From Armatimonadota bacterium (GTDB taxonomy: Bacteria; Sysuimicrobiota; Sysuimicrobiia; Sysuimicrobiales; Humicultoraceae): DNA of 6,929 nucleotides. Below are positions 1 to 4,812 of this stretch, piece by piece. The notes below the pieces were generated by a model that saw only the letters and a list, made by a program, of their open reading frames with translations, was not told the origin of the DNA and made no database searches. The stretch spans positions 1 to 6,929 of the forward strand of contig JACQGZ010000099.1 in assembly GCA_016199305.1 (NCBI GenBank), read 5' to 3'. The position numbers and the translations under genes are program-made. Each line of letters opens with the position of its first letter. Within the stretch, counting starts at the first letter, position 1.

Positions 1-647
1 GCATCGACCGGCACTGGAGCGACGGCCGGGGCACGACGACTCCCGAACGGCAGGAGGTCGATGATGTCGGGTTCGTCGCGGCGCTGATCGCCGAACTCAT
101 CCAGACCCACGCGGTCGATCCCCAGCGCGTCTTCGCGACGGGCATCTCCAACGGCGGGATCTTCGTCCACCGGTTGGGCTGCGCGCTGGCCGAGCGGATC
201 GCTGCCGTCGGTCCCATCGCCGGCACGATGGCCGAGCTGTTCGCGCCGCGCTGCGCGCCCCGGCCGGCGGTGTCGGTCGTGGCCTTCCACGGCACGGACG
301 ACCAGTTCGTCCCCTGGACCGGCGGTGTGGTGCGCGGATCGATCGGGGGGAGGGTGCTCTCCGTGGCCGACACGACGGCGCGGTGGGCCGCCCTCAATCA
401 CTGTCCGTCCACCCCGCAGCGCGTCGCCGAACCTGAGCGTGATGCCGCCGATGGCACCCGGGTACGGCGGGAGACGTACGCCCCGTGCCGGGACGGATCT
501 GCCGTCGTCCTGTACGCCATCGACGGCGGGGGCCACACCTGGCCCGGGGGACCGGCCGGGCGGCTGCCGGCCAGCGGGAGGGTCAGCAGAGAGATCAGCG
601 CGACAGAGATCCTCTGGCAGTTCTTCGCGGCACACCCCAAGCGCTGA
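1..647 (+). CDS. PHB depolymerase / LpqC-like esterase, 3' part (5' end outside the window)
   Basis: The reading frame is open from the first complete codon at position 3 to TGA at 645-647, so the N-terminus and any signal peptide lie upstream of the window. The protein looks like the alpha/beta-hydrolase family of polyhydroxybutyrate depolymerases, LpqC and feruloyl esterases, which are usually exported and hydrolyse polyester or aryl-ester bonds. Family marks in order: DDVGFV and VDPQRVFATG; the nucleophile motif GISNGG with Ser at codon 147-149; HGTDDQFVPW carrying the acid, probably the second Asp at codon 300-302; and GGGHTWPGG with the catalytic His at codon 534-536. Cysteines in NHCPSTP and YAPCRDG sit where this family often has disulfide cysteines, which fits export. 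About 215 residues are visible, most of the catalytic domain. A TTG at 174 lies downstream of the nucleophile and cannot be the real start. Fold and triad are clear; the true substrate (polyester, feruloyl ester or other) cannot be decided. Confidence 0.9.
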   Translation, partial: IDRHWSDGRGTTTPERQEVDDVGFVAALIAELIQTHAVDPQRVFATGISNGGIFVHRLGCALAERIAAVGPIAGTMAELFAPRCAPRPAVSVVAFHGTDDQFVPWTGGVVRGSIGGRVLSVADTTARWAALNHCPSTPQRVAEPERDAADGTRVRRETYAPCRDGSAVVLYAIDGGGHTWPGGPAGRLPASGRVSREISATEILWQFFAAHPKR

Positions 648-678
648 GACCGGGTGTCGGAGGGACGGTACTGCCGGC

Positions 679-1083
679 ATGCGCGGGTTGAGGATCGCGG
701 CGCTGCTCATCCTCGCCTATGCCGTGGCGCTGGCGGTGAATGCCGGGATCTATGTCTCGTGGAGCGCCGATTTCCGGGAACTGCCGCGGCTGATCATTCG
801 CCTGGGCGGTGCCATGCTCGTGGCCTATGGACTCTGGACCTCCGCGAGGTGGGCGTGGTGGGGCGGGGTGATCTTCTCTGGCCTGCTGACCGCCCTCGGC
901 GTGCTGCTTGTCTACACCGGTGTGGCGACAGGGTTCGCGTTCCTCGCCCGCCGGCCCTACCCAGCGGTGGACGTGCTGTTCTTCGCGGTGAGCGTCACCA
1001 CACTCGCCGCTGCATTCGTCCTTTTACTCCTTCCCTCGAGCCGTCAGGCGGTCGCGACCGGGCGGCGTGACTGGCGCGCGTAA
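679..1083 (+). CDS. small four-helix integral membrane protein of unknown function
   Basis: ATG at 679 opens a 134-residue frame ending at TAA 1081-1083. I do not recognise the family. Four hydrophobic stretches are visible: about residues 5-26, 36-54, 60-82 and 97-119. Short polar loops separate them (DFREL before helix 2, LARRPYP before helix 4), and the tail is basic (TGRRDWRA). A tryptophan cluster RWAWWGG begins helix 3. There is no in-frame start between 652 and 679. A GGAGGG sequence at 659-664 could be the ribosome site, but its spacing of about 14 nt is long. The gene follows the esterase after 31 bp on the same strand and may be co-transcribed with it. It converges with the next gene, leaving 9 bp. 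No catalytic or binding motif was seen; a role in the membrane is all that can be inferred. Confidence 0.72.
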   Translation: MRGLRIAALLILAYAVALAVNAGIYVSWSADFRELPRLIIRLGGAMLVAYGLWTSARWAWWGGVIFSGLLTALGVLLVYTGVATGFAFLARRPYPAVDVLFFAVSVTTLAAAFVLLLLPSSRQAVATGRRDWRA

Positions 1084-1092
1084 GCGGGTGAC

Positions 1093-1566
1093 CTAGGGGG
1101 ACTCGACCCGCGTCCAGCCGCGGGTCTGCGGGGTCCATGCCTTGAGCGGCCGGCCCAAGTAGTCGCTCTCCTCGATCTCATAGCCCGCCGCCTCCAGCCG
1201 CCGCCGGGCCTCGGCGTAATAGCGGTAGTCCACCTGAAAGGCGCCGCGGCGCAGCGGGTTCTGGTAGCCGCTGATCCCGACGAGGAGCTTCTTCATGTTC
1301 TCGGTGTCCTCGGGCGCGGCGACGATGTCCACGGCCTGGTTGATCGTGCCGAAGGCGCGGACCGTGCGGCCCTGGGCGCGGTCCATCGGTCGGCCGGCCA
1401 CGTTCGCGGCGGACACCGGGACCTCCATCGCCGCTCCCGGGGCCGAGCCGGCCTGGGCGCCTCCGCCCCCCCCCGCCGCGGCGCGCTGGGCCTTCAACGC
1501 TTCCACGCGCGCGCGGGCGGCGGCGATCTTCTCTTCGCGGCTCAGTTCCTGCTCGCTCTCGGCCAT
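1093..1566 (-). CDS. hypothetical protein: helical N-terminus, Gly/Ala linker, small C-terminal domain
   Basis: I do not recognise this 157-residue protein. The ATG at 1566-1564 is chosen because a GGAGG (1580-1576) sits 9 nt upstream. Longer in-frame starts at 1596 and 1731 would add an Arg-rich segment unlike the rest and would pass through a probable promoter. Residues 3-31 are charged and Ala-rich with a likely long helix or coiled coil (SREEKIAAARARVEALKAQ). They are followed by five consecutive glycines and an Ala/Gly/Pro linker to about residue 50. From about residue 65 a compact soluble domain is suggested (RAFGTINQAVDIVA, NMKKLLVGISGYQNP, VDYRYYAEARRRLEAAGYEI), ending in a Trp-containing tail. 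There is no signal peptide or membrane segment. The Gly run is encoded partly by nine consecutive G (C at 1466-1474 on the plus strand). The gene stands alone between two plus-strand groups. No function is claimed. Confidence 0.75.
   Translation of the reverse strand: MAESEQELSREEKIAAARARVEALKAQRAAAGGGGGAQAGSAPGAAMEVPVSAANVAGRPMDRAQGRTVRAFGTINQAVDIVAAPEDTENMKKLLVGISGYQNPLRRGAFQVDYRYYAEARRRLEAAGYEIEESDYLGRPLKAWTPQTRGWTRVESP
1105..1126. terminator. perfect 8-bp GC hairpin at the first convergent gene junction (possible bidirectional terminator)
   Basis: GACCCGCG (1105-1112) and CGCGGGTC (1119-1126) are exact inverted repeats around a 6-nt loop. The hairpin starts 22 nt after the stop codon of the membrane gene and lies inside the last codons of the opposing minus-strand gene. 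There is no T-run after it on either strand, so it is not a classic intrinsic terminator. It could pause polymerase or protect a 3' end. Chance is possible at this GC content. Confidence 0.3.
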
Positions 1567-1575
1567 GCCGGTCTC

Positions 1576-1580
1576 CCTCC
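1576..1580 (-). promoter_or_regulatory. Shine-Dalgarno site fixing the start of the hypothetical gene
   Basis: On the minus strand GGAGG, within GGAGGGAG, precedes the ATG at 1566 by 9 nt. This is the reason for rejecting the longer upstream starts. Confidence 0.7.
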
Positions 1581-1590
1581 GATCGGTCGG
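1579..1590. promoter_or_regulatory. CCGATCGG-centred palindrome, possible operator
   Basis: The stretch CCGATCGGTCGG contains the 8-bp perfect palindrome CCGATCGG (1579-1586) plus a repeated TCGG. It lies between the -10-like site and the ATG of the hypothetical gene and overlaps the edge of its Shine-Dalgarno site. A protein bound here could block initiation, but an 8-bp palindrome in GC-rich DNA may be chance. Confidence 0.22.
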
Positions 1591-1594
1591 TGCC

Positions 1595-1600
1595 ATTGTA
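1595..1600 (-). promoter_or_regulatory. -10-like element TACAAT upstream of the hypothetical gene
   Basis: On the minus strand TACAAT matches the sigma-70 consensus at five of six bases and sits in one of the few AT-rich patches. It would give a start near 1588 and a leader of about 22 nt containing the GGAGG site. The -35 region at 17-bp spacing (ATGTTG) is poor, so this is a moderate prediction. Confidence 0.35.
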
Positions 1601-1767
1601 CTATTAAGGCCGCGGACCAACATCCTCCGAAACCGAACGACGGGATCACGGATTCGTCGGATGTCGGTCCGCAGCCTCGCGAATCCACGCCTGCCAGCGC
1701 GGTGTCGTCCGGTCGGGTAAGGGTACTGCACGCCTTAACTCCACCCGCGGCGGGTTTCCCTAGCCGA

Positions 1768-1797
1768 GTCGGGGGGAGGGGGGTGTCCCCGGCCGAC
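1768..1797 (+). repeat. G-rich bipartite inverted repeat in the yajC leader
   Basis: GTCGG (1768-1772) pairs with CCGAC (1793-1797), and inside it GGGG (1780-1783) pairs with CCCC (1787-1790) around TGT. An asymmetric internal loop of G residues lies between the two stems. It sits 42 bp upstream of the yajC start. It could be a leader structure, but no known riboswitch class is recognised and there is no following T-run. Confidence 0.25.
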
Positions 1798-1826
1798 GAA
1801 AGACATAGGGCCGATTGGGCGGCGAG

Positions 1827-1831
1827 AGGAG
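1827..1831 (+). promoter_or_regulatory. Shine-Dalgarno site fixing the yajC start
   Basis: AGGAG lies 7 nt before the ATG at 1839. It favours that start over the in-frame TTG at 1815, which would add eight hydrophilic residues before the membrane segment. Confidence 0.75.
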
Positions 1832-1838
1832 AGGCTCG

Positions 1839-2117
1839 ATGGAACAGGTGTCGGCATTCATCCCGCTGATCGTCTTGTTCGCGTTCATGTACTTCCTCGT
1901 CCTGCGGCCCCAGTCGGTGCAGGCGCGGCGGCGCCGCGAGATGCTGAGCAAGCTGCGCGAGGGCGACCGCATCGTCACCGTCGGCGGGCTGTACGCTACG
2001 ATCCTGGACGTCAAGGAGGACACCCTCACCCTGGAACTGGCGTCCAACGTCAGGGTGAAGGCCGACCGCGGCGCGGTGCAGTCGGTGCGGGGGCGCCAGA
2101 CCAAGCCGGCCTCATGA
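1839..2117 (+). CDS. yajC: preprotein translocase subunit YajC
   Basis: This 92-residue protein has the full YajC layout. A very short N-terminal tail is followed by one hydrophobic helix (about residues 7-22, IPLIVLFAFMYFLVL). Then come the signature RPQ with a basic stretch (QARRRREM), and a small cytoplasmic domain with GDRIVTVGGLYATI, VKEDTLTLELASNVRVKADRGAV. In other bacteria YajC is a single-pass inner-membrane protein associated with SecDF and the SecYEG translocon, assisting protein export. Length is typical of the family. The ATG at 1839 has a good ribosome site. Its TGA overlaps the ATG of the next gene (2114-2117), so the glutamate dehydrogenase is probably translated by coupling. 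Unusually, secD/secF do not follow and no tgt/queA precede it in this window. Identification is confident; participation in the export machinery here is inferred from the family. Confidence 0.93.
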   Translation: MEQVSAFIPLIVLFAFMYFLVLRPQSVQARRRREMLSKLREGDRIVTVGGLYATILDVKEDTLTLELASNVRVKADRGAVQSVRGRQTKPAS

Positions 2118-3358
2118 CCGAGAGTCCCTTCGACAGTTACCTCGCGATGGTGGAGCGGGTGGGGGCCTTGCTCCGCTACGACGAATCGACCGTGGGACCG
2201 TTGCGGGCGCCGAAGCGCTCCATCATCGTCAGCATCCCCATCGAGATGGACAACGGACAGGTCGAGGTCTTCACCGGCTACCGCGTGCAGTATGATACTA
2301 TCCGCGGGCCGGCCAAGGGCGGCATCCGCTACCACCCCGCGGTCACCCTGGATGAGGTCAAGGCGCTGGCGGCCTGGATGTCGGTCAAGTGCGCGGTCGT
2401 GGACATCCCCTTTGGAGGAGCGAAGGGGGGCGTGGCGGTGGACCCGGCCCGCCTCTCGCTGCGCGAACTGGAGCGCCTGACCCGCCGCTACGTGGCGGAG
2501 ATCTTCGACATCATCGGCCCCGACCGTGACATCCCTGCCCCCGACGTGGGCACCAACCCACAGGTCATGGCCTGGGTGATGGACACGATCAGCATGAAGC
2601 GGGGCTACGTGGAGCCGGGCACGGTGACGGGGAAGCCGGTCCCCCTCGGCGGCTCCCGCGGTCGGGAGGAGGCTACTGCGCGCGGGCTCCTGTACACGGT
2701 GCAGGCGGCGCTGCGGGTACCGGGCCTGTCGCTGGAAGGCGCCCGCGTGGCGATTCAGGGCTACGGCAACGTCGGCGGGCACGCCGCCCGGCTGCTCCAC
2801 GACGGCGGCGCCCGGATCATTGCCGTCAGCGACGTGCGGGGCGGCATTCACGATCCCCGGGGGCTGGACCCGCAGGCCCTGCACCGTCACCTGGGCACCA
2901 CGGGGAGCGTCGTCGGCTTCCCGGGGGCGGCGCCCATCACCAACGCGGATCTGCTCACCCTGGAGTGTGACATCCTGGTGCCGGCGGCCCTGGAGCAGCA
3001 GATCACGGAGGAGAACGCGGATCGCGTCCGCGCGCGGCTGATCGCGGAAGGGGCCAATGGACCGACGACCCCGGACGCGGACGCCATCCTCCGCGAGCGG
3101 GGGATCTTCATCATCCCGGACATCCTCTGCAACGCCGGTGGGGTCGTCGTCTCCTACTTCGAATGGGTCCAGGACCGCTACGGCTACTTTTGGAAGGAGG
3201 AGGAGGTGCAGGCGCGACTGGCGGAAAAGATGCAGCAGGCCTTCGACGACGTCCTCACCGTGGCCAACCAGCACCAGGTGGACATGCGCACCGCCGCCTA
3301 CGCGATGGGGGTCAGCCGGATCGCCGAGGCGCGGCGGCTGCGGGGGCTCTACGGATGA
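2114..3358 (+). CDS. gdhA: NAD(P)-dependent glutamate dehydrogenase
   Basis: The 414-residue length is normal for hexameric Glu/Leu/Phe/Val dehydrogenases. This enzyme interconverts glutamate with 2-oxoglutarate and ammonium in the cytoplasm. Substrate-domain motifs: GPAKGGIRYHP (Lys68), VKCAVVDIPFGGAKGGVAVDP (Lys92 and the catalytic-type Lys104), and PAPDVGTNPQVMAW (Asp144). The Rossmann domain starts near residue 209 with GYGNVGG (216-222), then AVSDVRGG (Asp240). EGANGPTTPDAD (312-323) and PDILCNAGGVVVSYFEW (335-351) are characteristic C-terminal motifs. All recognisable catalytic residues are present. Coenzyme preference is not settled by sight; Asp240 after the second strand is compatible with NAD. 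The ATG overlaps the yajC stop by 4 bp with no strong ribosome site of its own, and the TGA overlaps the next start by 4 bp, so the three genes are probably one translationally coupled operon. A leucine or phenylalanine dehydrogenase is less likely given length and motifs. Confidence 0.94.
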   Translation: MTESPFDSYLAMVERVGALLRYDESTVGPLRAPKRSIIVSIPIEMDNGQVEVFTGYRVQYDTIRGPAKGGIRYHPAVTLDEVKALAAWMSVKCAVVDIPFGGAKGGVAVDPARLSLRELERLTRRYVAEIFDIIGPDRDIPAPDVGTNPQVMAWVMDTISMKRGYVEPGTVTGKPVPLGGSRGREEATARGLLYTVQAALRVPGLSLEGARVAIQGYGNVGGHAARLLHDGGARIIAVSDVRGGIHDPRGLDPQALHRHLGTTGSVVGFPGAAPITNADLLTLECDILVPAALEQQITEENADRVRARLIAEGANGPTTPDADAILRERGIFIIPDILCNAGGVVVSYFEWVQDRYGYFWKEEEVQARLAEKMQQAFDDVLTVANQHQVDMRTAAYAMGVSRIAEARRLRGLYG

Positions 3359-4026
3359 GCCCGACGCCGGTCACCCTCGAGGACGTGAAGCGGCGGCCCG
3401 AGGTTGTCGCCTTCGTGGAGAAGGCCAACGAGTACACCGGCGCCATCGGGTTTACCGAGCACGGGGTGCGCCACGCCACCCTGACCGCGAACATCGCGTC
3501 GAATATCCTCAAGCGCCTGGGGGCGGAGGAGCGCCAGGCGCAGCTGGCCGCGATCGCCGCCTACCTGCACGACATCGGCAACCTGGTCGGCCGCCACAAC
3601 CACGAGGACACGGGTGCGGTGCTGGCGGGCCGCATCCTGGCGGGGCTGGGGATGGACCCGGAGGAACAGGCGATCGTCATGGGGGCCATCGGCAACCACG
3701 AGGAGCCGCACGGGGAGCCGGTCAGTTCCGTCAGCGCGGCGGTGATCCTCTCGGACAAGTCGGACGTGCACCGCAGCCGGGTGCGCAATCCCGATCCCAC
3801 GACCTTTGACATCCACGACCGCGTGAACTACGCGGTGGAGCACTCCTTTCTGCGCGTGGATGAGAAGACCCGGACGATCACGCTGGAACTGACCATCGAC
3901 ACCGCGCTCTCGCAGGTGATGGAGTACTTCGAGATCTTCCTCTCCCGGATGGTGATGTGCCGGCGGGCCGCCGGGTTTCTGGGCTGCTCCTTCAAGCTGC
4001 AGATCAACGGGGCGAAGTTGCTGTAG
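3355..4026 (+). CDS. HD-domain metal-dependent phosphohydrolase
   Basis: This 223-residue soluble protein carries an HD domain from about residue 33 to 140. It has EHGVRHATLTANIA (His36/His40), the defining AAYLHDIGN with His72-Asp73, further potential ligands in GRHNHEDTGA (His81, His83) and IGNHEE (His115), and the closing SDKSD (Asp134/Asp137). HD proteins hydrolyse phosphomonoesters or phosphodiesters, often of nucleotides, using one or two metal ions. The C-terminal part (about 150-223) is an alpha/beta extension with TRTITLELTID and a helix around EYFEIFLSRM. The substrate cannot be read from sequence, and no RelA/SpoT synthetase, GYP or nucleic-acid-binding domain is attached. The ATG is embedded in the gdh stop (ATGA), which implies coupled translation. 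The 3' end overlaps the opposing membrane-protein gene by 23 bp. The fold assignment is firm, the biological role open. Confidence 0.88.
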   Translation: MSPTPVTLEDVKRRPEVVAFVEKANEYTGAIGFTEHGVRHATLTANIASNILKRLGAEERQAQLAAIAAYLHDIGNLVGRHNHEDTGAVLAGRILAGLGMDPEEQAIVMGAIGNHEEPHGEPVSSVSAAVILSDKSDVHRSRVRNPDPTTFDIHDRVNYAVEHSFLRVDEKTRTITLELTIDTALSQVMEYFEIFLSRMVMCRRAAGFLGCSFKLQINGAKLL

Positions 4027-4714
4027 CCGGTTGCCCCCGCGGGGCGACCAGCCAGGCATCGACCGCCGGCAGGATGAAGCCGACATACATCAGCGAGACG
4101 CCGACCGCATTGACGATGGAGATGGCGGCCGCCGGGGCGAGCCGAAGCCCCCCCGCGATGCTGTGCCCCCCCGCGATGATGAGCACGCCCGCGGCGATCA
4201 GGAGGAGAGACCAGACGCGGGCCCAGGGCTCCCCGGCGCGCGCCGCCCGGAGCGCCGAGCGCAGGGTCGGGATCAGGACCATGAGCGTGCCGGCGATATT
4301 CATCAGCACGACGGGCAGACGGAGCAGCGGCGGGCGGCGCAGGGCTTCAAAGCCTTCGGCGGGGAGCCGGGCCGCGTCCGCAGTCGTGGCGACGGTCTGC
4401 CAGATAATGAGCAGTGAGGCCAGGATGGCCAGGCCGAGCGCGACGCGCCCCGCGCGGGGCGCCGTCAGCATGAGGGTGCCGACTCCCAGGAACCCGGCCG
4501 TCAGTCCGGCGCCGAAGACGTAGTACATCTTGGCGCTGGTTTCGGTCCAGACGCCGAGCCGCGCCACCGCCTCCGCCCCGGACGCCGCGGCGAAGCAGGC
4601 CAGCGACAGCGCCCACACCAGGTAGACGGGCTGCCGCCGGTGGCGGTACCTGGCCAGGAGCGCCAGGGTAAAGGCGGCACCGATGAGGGTCGCCAGCCAG
4701 GCCAGGGATGTCAC
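4004..4714 (-). CDS. seven-helix integral membrane protein of unknown function
   Basis: A 236-residue frame runs from GTG at 4714 to TGA at 4006-4004. Seven hydrophobic segments are seen at about residues 2-21, 28-48, 63-84, 89-109, 130-149, 166-187 and 196-217. The loop after the first is basic (RYRHRRQP), which predicts that loop inside the cell by the positive-inside rule. Between helices 2 and 3 the stretch SGAEAVARLGVW and then MYYVFGAG are the most distinctive. I recall similar uncharacterised seven-helix proteins in GC-rich bacteria but cannot name a family or function. No in-frame ATG, GTG or TTG is available upstream, and no purine-rich ribosome site precedes the GTG, so initiation may be leaderless or the start may be imperfectly placed. 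It is divergent from the HTH-hemA operon with a 98-bp gap, and it ends inside the HD gene on the other strand. Confidence 0.78.
   Translation of the reverse strand: MTSLAWLATLIGAAFTLALLARYRHRRQPVYLVWALSLACFAAASGAEAVARLGVWTETSAKMYYVFGAGLTAGFLGVGTLMLTAPRAGRVALGLAILASLLIIWQTVATTADAARLPAEGFEALRRPPLLRLPVVLMNIAGTLMVLIPTLRSALRAARAGEPWARVWSLLLIAAGVLIIAGGHSIAGGLRLAPAAAISIVNAVGVSLMYVGFILPAVDAWLVAPRGQPATATSPR
4029..4049. terminator. 9-bp GC hairpin at the second convergent junction (possible bidirectional terminator)
   Basis: GGTTGCCCC (4029-4037) pairs with GGGGCGACC (4041-4049) around a CGC loop, with one T-G wobble. It starts 3 nt after the stop codon of the HD gene and lies in the last codons of the minus-strand membrane gene. 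There is no T-run on either side. Position and strength suggest a 3'-end structure for the yajC-gdh-HD transcript, possibly working in both directions; termination itself is inferred. Confidence 0.4.
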
Positions 4715-4780
4715 GGTGGAGGTATCTTCGACAGGAGGGATGTCCTTCCTCTGGGATCGGAGGAGGGAGGACGCGGCGAG

Positions 4781-4797
4781 ATTTCCATAGAATTTCC
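4781..4797 (+). promoter_or_regulatory. AT-rich promoter patch with TAGAAT (-10) and paired ATTTCC repeats
   Basis: In the 98-bp divergent spacer, ATTTCC occurs at 4781-4786 and 4792-4797, offset by 11 bp, about one helical turn. The six bases TAGAAT at 4788-4793 match a sigma-70 -10 box at five of six positions. That would place the start near 4800, some 13 nt before the regulator's ATG at 4813. No -35 consensus is visible at 16-18 bp (the region is purine-rich GGGAGG), which suits an activator-dependent or autoregulated promoter. It may also serve the opposite gene. Confidence 0.38.
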
Positions 4798-4812
4798 CAG
4801 GTAGCCACAGAA

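Larger units (their letters stand above)
1567..1838. other. 272-bp divergent spacer without a convincing gene
   Basis: This spacer separates the minus-strand hypothetical gene from yajC and should contain promoters for both. It is less GC-biased in the part from about 1595 to 1745 than the flanking genes. It holds a -10-like site and a palindrome for the minus-strand gene, a 7-bp inverted repeat GGATTCG/CGAATCC (1650-1656 and 1680-1686), a short ACCCG/CGGGT stem (1743-1755) followed by only three T, and a G-rich hairpin (1768-1797). A 32-codon minus-strand frame from GTG 1744 to TGA 1646 has no ribosome site and codon use unlike the neighbouring genes. No tRNA-like fold was found on reading both strands. 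Confidence 0.55.

Noticed and set aside
1295..1720. 141-codon plus-strand frame opposite the hypothetical gene
   Set aside because: It lacks a ribosome site and is low in complexity (Ala/Pro/Arg). The minus-strand frame has a ribosome site and a domain-like sequence.
1567..1731. N-terminal extension of the hypothetical protein to ATG 1731 or 1596
   Set aside because: A good ribosome site directs initiation at 1566. The extension is Arg-rich, differs in composition, and contains the -10-like element.
1646..1744. 32-codon minus-strand frame from GTG 1744, with a protein-like WQAWIREAADRHPTNP end
   Set aside because: It is too short, has no ribosome site, its codon use is not G/C-biased at third positions like its neighbours, and it is unsupported by any motif.
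1743..1757. ACCCG-CGG-CGGGT stem followed by T as an intrinsic terminator
   Set aside because: The stem is only 5 bp with three T, and no plus-strand gene lies upstream for it to terminate.
1640..1760. Possible tRNA gene in the less GC-rich spacer, prompted by GGATTCG/CGAATCC arms
   Set aside because: No T-loop GTTC-A-type sequence, acceptor stem or anticodon arm could be fitted on either strand.
1760..3274. 504-codon open frame on the minus strand opposite yajC and gdh
   Set aside because: It lies antisense to two confidently identified genes. Its product is rich in Arg/His/Asp/Gly with no recognisable motif, as expected from the mirror of GC-rich coding DNA.
4708..4812. Upstream ATG at 4708 as start of the HTH regulator
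   Set aside because: The extra 35 residues do not resemble the family, which starts shortly before the HTH, and the extension would cross the AT-rich promoter patch and overlap the divergent gene's start.
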